A stretch of 64,000 bases of DNA from the NCBI GenBank assembly GCA_964398485.1, contig CAYNMD010000002.1:10132-74131 (forward strand), in the 5' to 3' direction. Source of the stretch: SSEF01 sp964398485. GTDB lineage: Bacteria > Patescibacteriota > Minisyncoccia > Moranbacterales > UBA1568. Every line of letters begins with the position of its first letter. Position 1 is the first letter of the stretch. Both the position numbers and the translations under genes were made by a program. Shown here in pieces: positions 39,907 through 47,204 of the stretch. The notes beneath the pieces are model-generated. The model ran no database searches. It was given only the letters and a program-made list of their open reading frames with translations, and was not told where the DNA came from.

Positions 39907-40305
39907 TTATACCTCAGATTCCAATTTTTGAAGTTTCGCTTTAGCAACAGCAAGTCGCAAGATGTCTGGATTTTTTTGTGAGTCCCGCCTTAAACCTGCA
40001 CGATACACCTCTTTGTCCCATTCATTCTCAGGAACCAGACCAGTTAATTCACGGGCCATTTCTGTTTGCTGTCCTTCCAAAGATAAGGCATCGAAGCGAG
40101 CAAGAGGACCTGTCCACGTACGAATTTGCTCCTCCAACCGACCAATTTCTCCTTTCAACTTTTCTATCTGCTCTTCTCGTGTACCGATATCAATTGATTG
40201 CTGTTGCTGGAGAGCATCAATAATCTTCTGGCCTCGCTCGTCCAATGACTTCTTTGAGGCAGTAGTTACAGCTCGCAGACTATTGAGATCAAATCGCTCA
40301 CTCAT
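39907..40305 (-). CDS. hypothetical coiled-coil protein
   Basis: Unrecognised, 132 residues, very charged and mostly helical. A coiled-coil core (REEQIEKLKGEIGRLEEQI, about residues 43-61) is flanked by further helices. No signal peptide or membrane segment. It lies 18 nt after hisS and 9 nt before the HIT gene, so it belongs to the lepB-hisS-HIT-rpsU run. Confidence 0.75.
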   Translation of the reverse strand: MSERFDLNSLRAVTTASKKSLDERGQKIIDALQQQQSIDIGTREEQIEKLKGEIGRLEEQIRTWTGPLARFDALSLEGQQTEMARELTGLVPENEWDKEVYRAGLRRDSQKNPDILRLAVAKAKLQKLESEV

Positions 40306-40323
40306 ACCTTCTTTGCCGATTTC

Positions 40324-41817
40324 TTACTCCTTTTCTTTCTCCTTCCCCTTCTCTTTCCCTTCTTCCTCATCTTCATCATCATCTTCGAGCTTGGGAAGTG
40401 GAAGTCCATTGGGACCCATCAGTGCCTGATTCGCCTTGAGCAGTTTCTTCACTGCGTCGGTCAGTTTTTCTTGGACCACTGTTTCCTGAGTACCCGAAAC
40501 CATATCCTTGACGATCGCCGTACCATCAAGTACTTCTTTCTGACCAAGAATAATCGTGATCTCTACCCCTAGCCGATTGGCCACGCGGAGCTGACTCTTG
40601 AGTGTACCGCGACCAAAAGATTCAGCCACTAGGACGCCATTCTTCTCAAGATCAGAGAAGAGACGGAGACTTTTCTTCTTGGCCATAGCACCAAGCTGTG
40701 CCAGAAAGACACGTGGTTTTGGTTCAGTGTATGGCTTTACCTGAGTACGCTTCATTTCGAGAACGATGCGATCGATACCAAGCGCAAAGCCAATAGCTGG
40801 AGTAGGTTCACCGCCCAAAGATTCTACCAATCGATCATAACGACCACCACCACCGAGTGAATAGTCTTTGCCATTTTCGTCAGTGGAGCGGATCTCAAAT
40901 ACTGTTCGAGTATAATAGTCGAGACCACGCACCAGCCGCGTATTGATAGAGTACGGCAGCTCGAGTTCATCAAGATACTCTAAGAGATGCTTGAAATGGT
41001 CACGTGATTCCTGATCAAGATAATCAAGTGGCTGCGGTGCATGAGACATCACCTGGATGGTTTTCTCATCCTTGGAATCCAAAAGCCGCAAAGGATTGGT
41101 AGTGATACGTTCTCGATCCTCCTGACTGAGTCTATGCTTCTGTGACTCGAGATAACGGACCAGGACCTTCTCGTACTCACGACGTGACTCTGGCGTACCG
41201 ATAGAGTTCACCTGGAACTCGATATTCTTGAGTCCCAATTCTTTGACTACTCGGTAAGCGAGCTGAATAACCTGAGCATCGAGAATCGGGTCCTCTTCAC
41301 CAAACACATCAAAGTTCGCTTGGGTATGTTCCCGATAACGACCTTCTTGGGGCCTGTCATAACGGAACAGTGATCCATAAGAGAAGAGCTTGATTGGTTT
41401 GGGGAGAACTCCCATTCCATGCTCGATATAGGCTCGACAAAGACCAGCAGTCATTTCTGGACGGAGTGCCACCTTGTCCCCGCCTCTTGTGTGGAAGAGA
41501 TACATCTCTTTGTCGATAATATCAGTCCCCTCACCGATAGAACGGAGATAGAGGTGGGCATATTCCACCATCGGAAGATCAATGCGCCTATATCCATACT
41601 CATGCTGAGCATGTGACAGCACTCGTCGTACCCGCTCCCAGTATGGCTGCTCATCCGGAAGAATATCTCTCATTCCCCGGAGAGCCTGGAGGAGCATCTC
41701 CTCTTCAACCGGCGCTGGGGTACTGACTTTTTTTACCAATGCCTTCTTCGTCACTTTCTTTTCTTTCGTCTTTTTGTCAGTCACTTTCTTGACTGTCTTC
41801 TTAGCTGCTTTCGGCAT
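40324..41817 (-). CDS. hisS: histidyl-tRNA synthetase with charged terminal extensions
   Basis: Class II synthetase, 497 residues. Motif 2 (ALRPEMTAGLCRAYIEH), the His-binding REHTQANFDVFGEEDP and GLDYYTRTVFEI, and motif 3 (GFALGIDRIVLEMKR) are intact. The anticodon-binding domain follows. Unusual: a ~30-residue Lys-rich N-terminal leader (repeats of KKxTxKK) and a ~25-residue Glu/Lys/Asp C-terminal tail. Both look disordered and may bind RNA or the ribosome. Follows lepB by 39 nt. Confidence 0.95.
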   Translation of the reverse strand: MPKAAKKTVKKVTDKKTKEKKVTKKALVKKVSTPAPVEEEMLLQALRGMRDILPDEQPYWERVRRVLSHAQHEYGYRRIDLPMVEYAHLYLRSIGEGTDIIDKEMYLFHTRGGDKVALRPEMTAGLCRAYIEHGMGVLPKPIKLFSYGSLFRYDRPQEGRYREHTQANFDVFGEEDPILDAQVIQLAYRVVKELGLKNIEFQVNSIGTPESRREYEKVLVRYLESQKHRLSQEDRERITTNPLRLLDSKDEKTIQVMSHAPQPLDYLDQESRDHFKHLLEYLDELELPYSINTRLVRGLDYYTRTVFEIRSTDENGKDYSLGGGGRYDRLVESLGGEPTPAIGFALGIDRIVLEMKRTQVKPYTEPKPRVFLAQLGAMAKKKSLRLFSDLEKNGVLVAESFGRGTLKSQLRVANRLGVEITIILGQKEVLDGTAIVKDMVSGTQETVVQEKLTDAVKKLLKANQALMGPNGLPLPKLEDDDEDEEEGKEKGKEKEKE

Positions 41818-41856
41818 AGACGTAAAGTTTACTGCTAGATAATTACAAAATTATTC

Positions 41857-42498
41857 TTAGTAGAGAGAAGCCCTGCTCACCGGCCAAGCCCTGAGGAGCA
41901 CTCGCCCAATGAGATCCTTGCGATGAATCGGTCCAAAAGCTCGAGAGTCATAGCTAAAGGATCGATTGTCCCCCATAACAAAGTACTCATCCTCATCAAG
42001 AGTAATCTTGGTCATATCGCTCGTCTTCACATTTTTAGCAAGGTAGGCACTTTCATCCAAAGCATATCCCTGATGGTGTACCTCATTGAAAATATAGACA
42101 ATGCCATCTTTGATGGCGACTGATTCACCCGGAAGAGCGATGACTCGTTTGATATAGTACTGCTCCGGATTTTTTGGATAACGAAATACCACCACATCCT
42201 GACGGTCGAGATCACGAAACTGTTCTACCGTGCCAACACCTGGAATTTCGGTATGCTTGTACCCAAACTCATTGATGATAAGATACTCTCCATCTTCAAA
42301 ATTTGGTTCCATAGAAGCTCCCTGCACAAAAAACGGTTGGAACAGGAAGACCCGAATAGGTATAATGATAACGATAGCCAAAGCTATCACTTTTACCATC
42401 TCAAAAAAGAGTGCTGAAAGTGAGAGGTATTCCTCATTTTCTGGGCCAGTAACAATAGGCACTGGTTCTTTGCTTTCAACCATAGAAGGCTTTGGCAA
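41857..42498 (-). CDS. lepB: signal peptidase I
   Basis: Membrane Ser/Lys protease that removes signal peptides, 213 residues. One N-terminal membrane segment (VKVIALAIVIIIPIRVFLF). GASMEPNF carries the nucleophilic Ser; YYIKRVIALPGE carries the Lys; GDNRSFSYDSR is box D. Start MPKPSMVESKEP is supported by the TTGATT-17-TATCCT promoter immediately upstream. Divergent from the LCP gene. Confidence 0.95.
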   Translation of the reverse strand: MPKPSMVESKEPVPIVTGPENEEYLSLSALFFEMVKVIALAIVIIIPIRVFLFQPFFVQGASMEPNFEDGEYLIINEFGYKHTEIPGVGTVEQFRDLDRQDVVVFRYPKNPEQYYIKRVIALPGESVAIKDGIVYIFNEVHHQGYALDESAYLAKNVKTSDMTKITLDEDEYFVMGDNRSFSYDSRAFGPIHRKDLIGRVLLRAWPVSRASLY

Positions 42499-42518
42499 TC
42501 AAAAGATAAATCCCCCCC

Positions 42519-42547
42519 AGGATACCACGAAAAATATCCGAAATCAA
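42519..42547 (-). promoter_or_regulatory. promoter candidate for lepB-hisS
   Basis: Minus-strand TTGATT (42542-42547), 17-nt spacer, TATCCT (42519-42524), only about 20 nt upstream of the lepB ATG, giving a very short leader. Confidence 0.5.
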
Positions 42548-42589
42548 GAGTAAGTTTTCCCCTCAAACAAGCCATTTTTAGCAAAAATC

Positions 42590-44065
42590 ATGCATCCAGA
42601 GCCACGTCGCTTCTCTCTTGGGACATCTAACCTCACTGAAGCATCAAACCCTTCCTCAAAACGCCCTTTCCTGCGATGGCTTTTGTTGGGGATCAGTTTT
42701 TTCTTCATGGCTGCGTTGGGCGTAGCCGTTATCTTTGGGGTTCGTTTCACTCAGGCGCTCCAATTTGAAAATACTCCTATCTCATTTTTTGAAGGCATTC
42801 GTCTTATCGGAAGCAGTGTCTTCGCTCATCCAGAAGAAGTAAAAGGATATCGAGATGGACGCATCAACATCCTTCTCATGGGCCGAGCTGGGAAACGCTA
42901 TCCAGGCAAGAATCTCACCGATACGGTCATGGTACTATCGCTCGAAACCCAGTCAAAGAAGGCAGCCCTCCTTTCTCTCCCTCGTGACCTCTTAGCTCCA
43001 ATCCCCGAAACGAATAACTCCGTCAAAATTAACACCCTCTATCAATACGGCCTTCTAAGTGGCGATGGTGCTGAACTCATCAAAAAAAGCGTTGGCACCA
43101 TCACCGGGTTACCAATTCACTACTTCGCCACTATCGATTTCGATGGTTTCGAAAAAGTTATAGATACCCTCGGTGGTATCCACATCGAAGTACTCCGTGA
43201 CATACGCGATACGAGATATCCTGGACCCAACTATAGCTATGAAACCTTTGAACTGAGGAAGGGCTGGCAGACACTCGATGGAAAAACAGCGCTCAAATAT
43301 GCTCGTATGCGCCATGATGATCCAGAAGGTGACTTCGGAAGAGCCAAAAGACAACAGCAAATTCTTCAGGCTGTTCGTGAAAAAACTCTCTCTCTTCCTA
43401 CTATTCTCAATCCAGTTATCCTCACCGGCCTCCTCGAAGATCTTGGGGAAAGCGTTGATACTGACATTACTCCAGAAGCGGCCAGGTCACTGCTTCCGCT
43501 TGTCGAAAAAATTGATGCCAAGACCGTCACAACCGTCGTTGTCGATGCTTGGAAAAAAGAGAGTCTCCTCCGAGTAGTCCATATCGACACCCCTACTGGC
43601 CGTGCCTTTGCTCTCTCACCAAGAAGCGGTACCTGGCAAGAGATACAATCACTCGCCAAGAATATCTTTGAGAGTGAGCTCATGAACAAGCGTCGTGATG
43701 AAATCATACGTGAGGCAGTCTCAATCCTCGTTGTCGTCCCGCCTGAACAAGCCTCTACGGGTCAAGACCTCGTTCAAGACATCAATGACACATTCCCTAT
43801 CAAAAAAATCCAATTAAAAACATGGCCTGGGCTCGGGGCAGCAACCGAAGACATGCTCATTGGCTCAACACAAACCAGCATCTACACTATCGATAGCCTC
43901 ATCGGACGCTACGATTTGAAATTCACAGAAACATCGCCGACAAATCTCCCGGCTCATTTCCCCACGGCCGACCTCGTGATACTGTATACACAGAAGGATA
44001 TCCCTGGGCTCATTCATGAAATCCCACCCGAAGAATTAGGAGATTTTGCTGAGCCAGAGTTCTAA
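42590..44065 (+). CDS. LytR-CpsA-Psr (LCP) family protein
   Basis: 491 residues. A cytosolic N-terminus of ~20 residues, one membrane segment (FLRWLLLGISFFFMAALGVAVI), then the extracytoplasmic LCP domain: NILLMGRAG, LTDTVMVLSLE, LLSLPRDLLAPIP and KYARMRHDDPEGDFGRAKRQQ, containing the pyrophosphate-binding Arg and metal Asp residues. A C-terminal LytR_C-like domain follows (about 375-470). LCP enzymes attach polyprenyl-linked glycopolymers to peptidoglycan or protein; the lipid-linked glycosyltransferase at 3589 and lipid kinase at 37829 suit this. The stop overlaps the pth start (TAATG). Confidence 0.93.
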   Translation: MHPEPRRFSLGTSNLTEASNPSSKRPFLRWLLLGISFFFMAALGVAVIFGVRFTQALQFENTPISFFEGIRLIGSSVFAHPEEVKGYRDGRINILLMGRAGKRYPGKNLTDTVMVLSLETQSKKAALLSLPRDLLAPIPETNNSVKINTLYQYGLLSGDGAELIKKSVGTITGLPIHYFATIDFDGFEKVIDTLGGIHIEVLRDIRDTRYPGPNYSYETFELRKGWQTLDGKTALKYARMRHDDPEGDFGRAKRQQQILQAVREKTLSLPTILNPVILTGLLEDLGESVDTDITPEAARSLLPLVEKIDAKTVTTVVVDAWKKESLLRVVHIDTPTGRAFALSPRSGTWQEIQSLAKNIFESELMNKRRDEIIREAVSILVVVPPEQASTGQDLVQDINDTFPIKKIQLKTWPGLGAATEDMLIGSTQTSIYTIDSLIGRYDLKFTETSPTNLPAHFPTADLVILYTQKDIPGLIHEIPPEELGDFAEPEF

Positions 44066-44685
44066 TGTACTCCCCTATGTCACTCCTGTCTCGACTATTC
44101 CAGTCAACCAAATCATCAACTCCTGTTTCCTCTGAGATGAATACTGTTTTTGTTATTGGACTTGGCAACCCTGGGAAAAAATACGCCCATACCAGACACA
44201 ATTTCGGCTGGCTCACACTCGATGCGCTGCACATGGAGTGGCAAGCCAGTGAATGGCATCAAGAAAAAAAATTCCAAGTAGAAGTAAGTGAGGCTCTTTT
44301 GCAAGGAAGAAAGATTCTCCTCGTTAAACCCCAAACGTTCATGAATAATTCCGGCGAGTGCGTCCGGGCCATTCTCGGTTTTCACAAAGCACTCCCCAAA
44401 GATATCATCGTGCTCCATGATGAAGTTGACATTCCTTTTGGGAAAATAAAAACTACGGTTTCTTCTCGAGCGGCCGGCCACAATGGTGTCAAAGATATCA
44501 TCGACAAACTCGGTACCCAAGACTTCTGTCGCCTTCGCCTCGGAGTAGGTAAATCAGCCAATCCGCATATCTCCACCGCTGACCATGTTCTCCAGAATTT
44601 TTCACCCGAAGAGGAAAAAGAGCTCCCTCACCTCTTTGAACAAATTGAGTCACTCCTCAAAGAGGTCCTGAATCGTTCAGAGTAG
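44065..44685 (+). CDS. pth: peptidyl-tRNA hydrolase
   Basis: Releases tRNA from drop-off peptidyl-tRNA. FVIGLGNPGKKYAHTRHNFGW holds the catalytic His; KPQTFMNNSG, DEVDIPFGK and AAGHNGVKDI are the remaining signatures. From the overlapping ATG the product is 206 residues with a 24-residue non-conserved leader; the in-frame MNTVFVIGLGNPG at 44137 gives the usual length. TAATG coupling with the LCP gene supports the longer form. Confidence 0.95.
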   Translation: MYSPMSLLSRLFQSTKSSTPVSSEMNTVFVIGLGNPGKKYAHTRHNFGWLTLDALHMEWQASEWHQEKKFQVEVSEALLQGRKILLVKPQTFMNNSGECVRAILGFHKALPKDIIVLHDEVDIPFGKIKTTVSSRAAGHNGVKDIIDKLGTQDFCRLRLGVGKSANPHISTADHVLQNFSPEEEKELPHLFEQIESLLKEVLNRSE

Positions 44686-44698
44686 AGTTGTATAAAAA

Positions 44699-44860
44699 AT
44701 GATTGAGCCCCGTTTCCTTTCGGATTCGGGGCCCGTGCTTCATGCGGCGTTGCCGCGGAAGCAATTGATGACCTACTGGGTCAGCCGGCGGTGGCTCCCG
44801 CCTCGGCCGGTGACACATTGGTCAGGTTCACATCAGGCTCGTTGTGGCAGACACAGCCAT
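44699..44860. other. GC-rich structured block, possible non-coding RNA
   Basis: Between the convergent pth and rplY genes lie four consecutive stem-loops with no gene: GCCCCG/CGGGGC (from 44706), TGCTTC...GAAGCA enclosing GCGGC/GCCGC (about 44738-44764), a long rod built on TGATGACCT/AGGT-CATCA enclosing GTCA-CCGG/CCGG-TGAC (about 44766-44836), and GGC-TGTG/CACA-GCC (about 44837-44859). The block is much GC-richer than the backbone. It does not match the SRP RNA apical motif, tmRNA ends, RNase P or tRNA that I can recognise. Strand is unresolved. Confidence 0.4.
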
Positions 44861-44861
44861 A

Positions 44862-44887
44862 CAAAAAAGACCCCGGATTTCGGGGTC
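44862..44887 (-). terminator. intrinsic terminator of rplY
   Basis: GACCCCG and CGGGGTC with a 5-nt loop; TTTTTTG follows on the minus strand. On the plus strand the tail is only TCTTTG, so it may also end pth transcripts weakly. Confidence 0.88.
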
Positions 44888-44910
44888 TCTTTGAGACGTT
44901 TTGAGGAAGA

Positions 44911-45585
44911 TTATTTCTTCTCTTCTTTCTTCTCCCCTTCAGCAACTGGGGTTTCCTTCACTACACCCTCTACCTTGGTCACATCCATCTCTACCTTCTC
45001 GTTGAGAGCCTCCATTTCAGCTTCGGTACGAGGAGCAGCGACGGTAGCGACAATAGTTTCAGCATCATCAAGAAGCTCGACTCCCTGAGGAAGGACAATA
45101 TCTCCCACCTTGATAGCATCATCAAACGTCGCGAGCTTTGAAAGATCTACCTGAAGAGCATGTGGGAGATCGCTTGGCAAACATTTGATCTTCACCTCTT
45201 CAAGAGAGCGGATCAACACTCCAGAAAGAGCCTTGACTGCTGCTGACTCACCCACAAACTCAAGTGGTACATCCGTTTCAATTTCTTCTTTCATGTTCAC
45301 CTGATAGAAATCGACGTGAAGAAAACGACCAGAGAGCGGGTGAGTAGCTACATCCTGGATAAGAACGTTCACTGGTTTCTTGCCCTCTAGGGAAAGCTCG
45401 ATCAGGGTACTCTCACCAGCTGTCTTTAGTGCTCGGGAAAAATCCAAATAGTTCACTGAGAGGGTTACTGGTTCTACATCATGACCGTAGAGTACAGCGG
45501 GAATAAGATCATTCTGACGAAGCGCTTCGAGAGCCTTGCCAGTTTCAGTACGTGCAGTCACGTTGAGTTTCAAAGCAGTGGTCAT
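44911..45585 (-). CDS. rplY: 50S ribosomal protein L25 (CTC family)
   Basis: bL25 of the long TL5/CTC type, 224 residues, binds 5S rRNA. The N-terminal domain opens LNVTARTETGKALEALRQN, with ATHPLSGRFLHVDFYQV; the C-terminal beta domain follows (VPLEFVGESAAVKAL). A Lys/Glu-rich tail ends the protein. Preceded by the zinc-ribbon gene. Confidence 0.95.
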   Translation of the reverse strand: MTTALKLNVTARTETGKALEALRQNDLIPAVLYGHDVEPVTLSVNYLDFSRALKTAGESTLIELSLEGKKPVNVLIQDVATHPLSGRFLHVDFYQVNMKEEIETDVPLEFVGESAAVKALSGVLIRSLEEVKIKCLPSDLPHALQVDLSKLATFDDAIKVGDIVLPQGVELLDDAETIVATVAAPRTEAEMEALNEKVEMDVTKVEGVVKETPVAEGEKKEEKK

Positions 45586-45640
45586 AAATAAATACTTGAG
45601 TTACCAGAAATTATATTGAATAAACAGTGACTTGGTTATC

Positions 45641-45970
45641 TTACATGGATTCTATAAGGGTTTCTACTGCCCCATTTCCCTCCTTGAGTTTCTGATGCAC
45701 TACCAGTACATCATCTCGAGAAAGTGGTTCTGCTTTGAAAAACTGCTTCGCTTCACTCTGTTCCAAATCTGTCAGCACTCCCATGGAAACGGCCCCTACG
45801 GGAGAGAGAGACACATACACCAGACTCGAAGCATGACAAGATTCACACGTAATATGGAGCGTCGAGCGCTTCTCTTCTTGACCAAGAAGCAGCATTTTGG
45901 CTGGTCGATACTCTTTATTACAAACCGGGCAATGAATGAGTGACTTCAAATTGTCGAGGAGGGGCTTCAT
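45641..45970 (-). CDS. hypothetical zinc-ribbon protein
   Basis: Unrecognised, 109 residues from MKPLLDNLKSLIH. CPVC near residue 16 and CESC near 45 make a four-Cys zinc ribbon separated by about 27 residues. The rest is a small alpha/beta region ending NGAVETLIESM. No membrane segment. A TTGACG-17-TACACT promoter lies about 65 nt upstream, and rplY is 55 nt downstream. Likely a nucleic-acid- or protein-binding accessory factor. Confidence 0.75.
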   Translation of the reverse strand: MKPLLDNLKSLIHCPVCNKEYRPAKMLLLGQEEKRSTLHITCESCHASSLVYVSLSPVGAVSMGVLTDLEQSEAKQFFKAEPLSRDDVLVVHQKLKEGNGAVETLIESM

Positions 45971-46035
45971 GAGCAAGATTTGTACAAGGACAGTCTACCA
46001 AAAGCTCCCAAGAAAAGGAATTTTTGAGTAGCACC

Positions 46036-46064
46036 AGTGTAACAAGAAATACGACTTCCGTCAA
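46036..46064 (-). promoter_or_regulatory. promoter candidate for the zinc-ribbon gene
   Basis: Minus-strand TTGACG (46059-46064), 17-nt spacer, TACACT (46036-46041). Confidence 0.5.
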
Positions 46065-46150
46065 TAAATAATAGGAAGCTCCTTCTCTAGACTACCCCAC
46101 CCAGATTCAGTATCAACTAGATACCTGGCACCACCCCAGATATACTGCGT

Positions 46151-46193
46151 AATAAAAAACGATGCCACCCTCGGAAGTTCTCCAAGTGCGGCA
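46151..46193 (-). terminator. intrinsic terminator of the 46235 gene
   Basis: Minus-strand TGCC-GCA-CTTGG / CCGAG-GGT-GGCA, two stacked stems separated by an internal loop, followed by TCGTTTTTTATT. Confidence 0.75.
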
Positions 46194-46234
46194 TAAGTGC
46201 TATCACTATTTCCTCGACCGTCTATAGGTCAGTC

Positions 46235-47038
46235 TCACCGAACAGAATGTGCCCGGGGAATACCGACCAAGTCCCGCAACTTGTTGAAAGCTGCCATGTC
46301 GGTTGATGGCCCCTCAGTTGCTCCGCGTTCTCCTGTCGGTTGATAACTCCAGTAATTCTGGTACAACACGAGAAACGCTTCCATCACCGGCCGAAGCGCA
46401 CCATTCATCCGAGCTGTTTCCAACACCTCACTCAGCACCTGTTGAGCGCCCGGGTGAAAGGTCTGGATCGCCTGCCAGACGTCATGGACTGTCGTAGGAG
46501 ATACTCCTAGATCAAGGTGGCTAGCACACCAAGAAAGACTAGCTCTTTCAGAGGGAGTATCCGCCGGAAGAACTGTCTCCTGAAATATCTGGAGAGCCGA
46601 CAAGAAGGGCTCTGTGTTACCGGCAGGTATGAGAGTGATCCCTCCAGATCGGATCAGTCCCGAGCAGTGCTCCATGGTCTGACCATCCGGAAGAACGTAC
46701 TGAAAGAACATGCTGGTACCAGCTTCGAAACATCCCACCGGCCGACGAATTCCATCGGCCTCCTGAAAATAGCTTGCCACCCGTGGCACTCGAAGAAGGG
46801 AATCCCCTTCACGCCGAACTACTACCACAACATCGTGAAGCGATGGCGGACTTACCACCATCAGCTCGTAATAGCCGTCGTTTTCCGTAACCACTTTGAT
46901 TAGGGTACGCTCCCTAAGAAGATGGGGTCCAAATTCATGGACAGAAAACAAATCCAGATGTTGTGAAGACTGCACGTTTCGCAGGCCAAGATCAAAAGTC
47001 ACTGATGCTTGATGAGCGGGCGCTGTCACTGAAGCCAT
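46235..47038 (-). CDS. orphan protein of unknown function, 267 aa
   Basis: Unrecognised. The start is fixed at MASVTAPAHQASVTFDL by AGGAGG, 5 nt before the ATG; the frame runs 13 codons further without support. The N-terminal two thirds looks beta-rich and soluble (LIKVVTENDGYYELMVVSPP; DVVVVVRREGDSLLRVPRV); the last ~100 residues look helical (VHDVWQAIQTFHPGAQQVL). Five Cys are scattered with no motif. GC-rich and distinct from its neighbours, with a near-consensus promoter carrying a 25-bp palindrome and its own terminator, it looks like an independently regulated cassette. Confidence 0.75.
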   Translation of the reverse strand: MASVTAPAHQASVTFDLGLRNVQSSQHLDLFSVHEFGPHLLRERTLIKVVTENDGYYELMVVSPPSLHDVVVVVRREGDSLLRVPRVASYFQEADGIRRPVGCFEAGTSMFFQYVLPDGQTMEHCSGLIRSGGITLIPAGNTEPFLSALQIFQETVLPADTPSERASLSWCASHLDLGVSPTTVHDVWQAIQTFHPGAQQVLSEVLETARMNGALRPVMEAFLVLYQNYWSYQPTGERGATEGPSTDMAAFNKLRDLVGIPRAHSVR

Positions 47039-47102
47039 TGTTTCCTCCTGTTCAACACTAAAACAAGCCTCTTCCAAAGAGACCGACTGAATTCAAAGAA
47101 CC

Positions 47103-47136
47103 ATATCTTTATACTATATAAAGATATTTATGTCAA
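47103..47136 (-). promoter_or_regulatory. strong promoter with embedded 25-bp palindromic operator
   Basis: Minus-strand TTGACA (47131-47136), 17-nt spacer, TATAAA (47108-47113). Within it, ATATCTTTATA-TAG-TATAAAGATAT (47103-47127) is a perfect 11-bp inverted repeat covering most of the spacer and all of the -10. Upstream on the minus strand the direct repeat GGTATTGA occurs twice, 11 bp apart, the second copy overlapping the -35. It is a good candidate operator for a dimeric repressor. Confidence 0.75.
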
Positions 47137-47204
47137 TACCAAATCAATACCCTCAAATGCCAACCATACTCAAAGGAAAGAGGGTTGTACAGTCTTGAAT
47201 GAAT

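Noticed and set aside
44699..44860. SRP (4.5S) RNA assignment for the structured block
   Set aside because: The conserved GGAA tetraloop with the AGCAGC asymmetric loop is not present on either strand; only a GGTCAGG resemblance exists.
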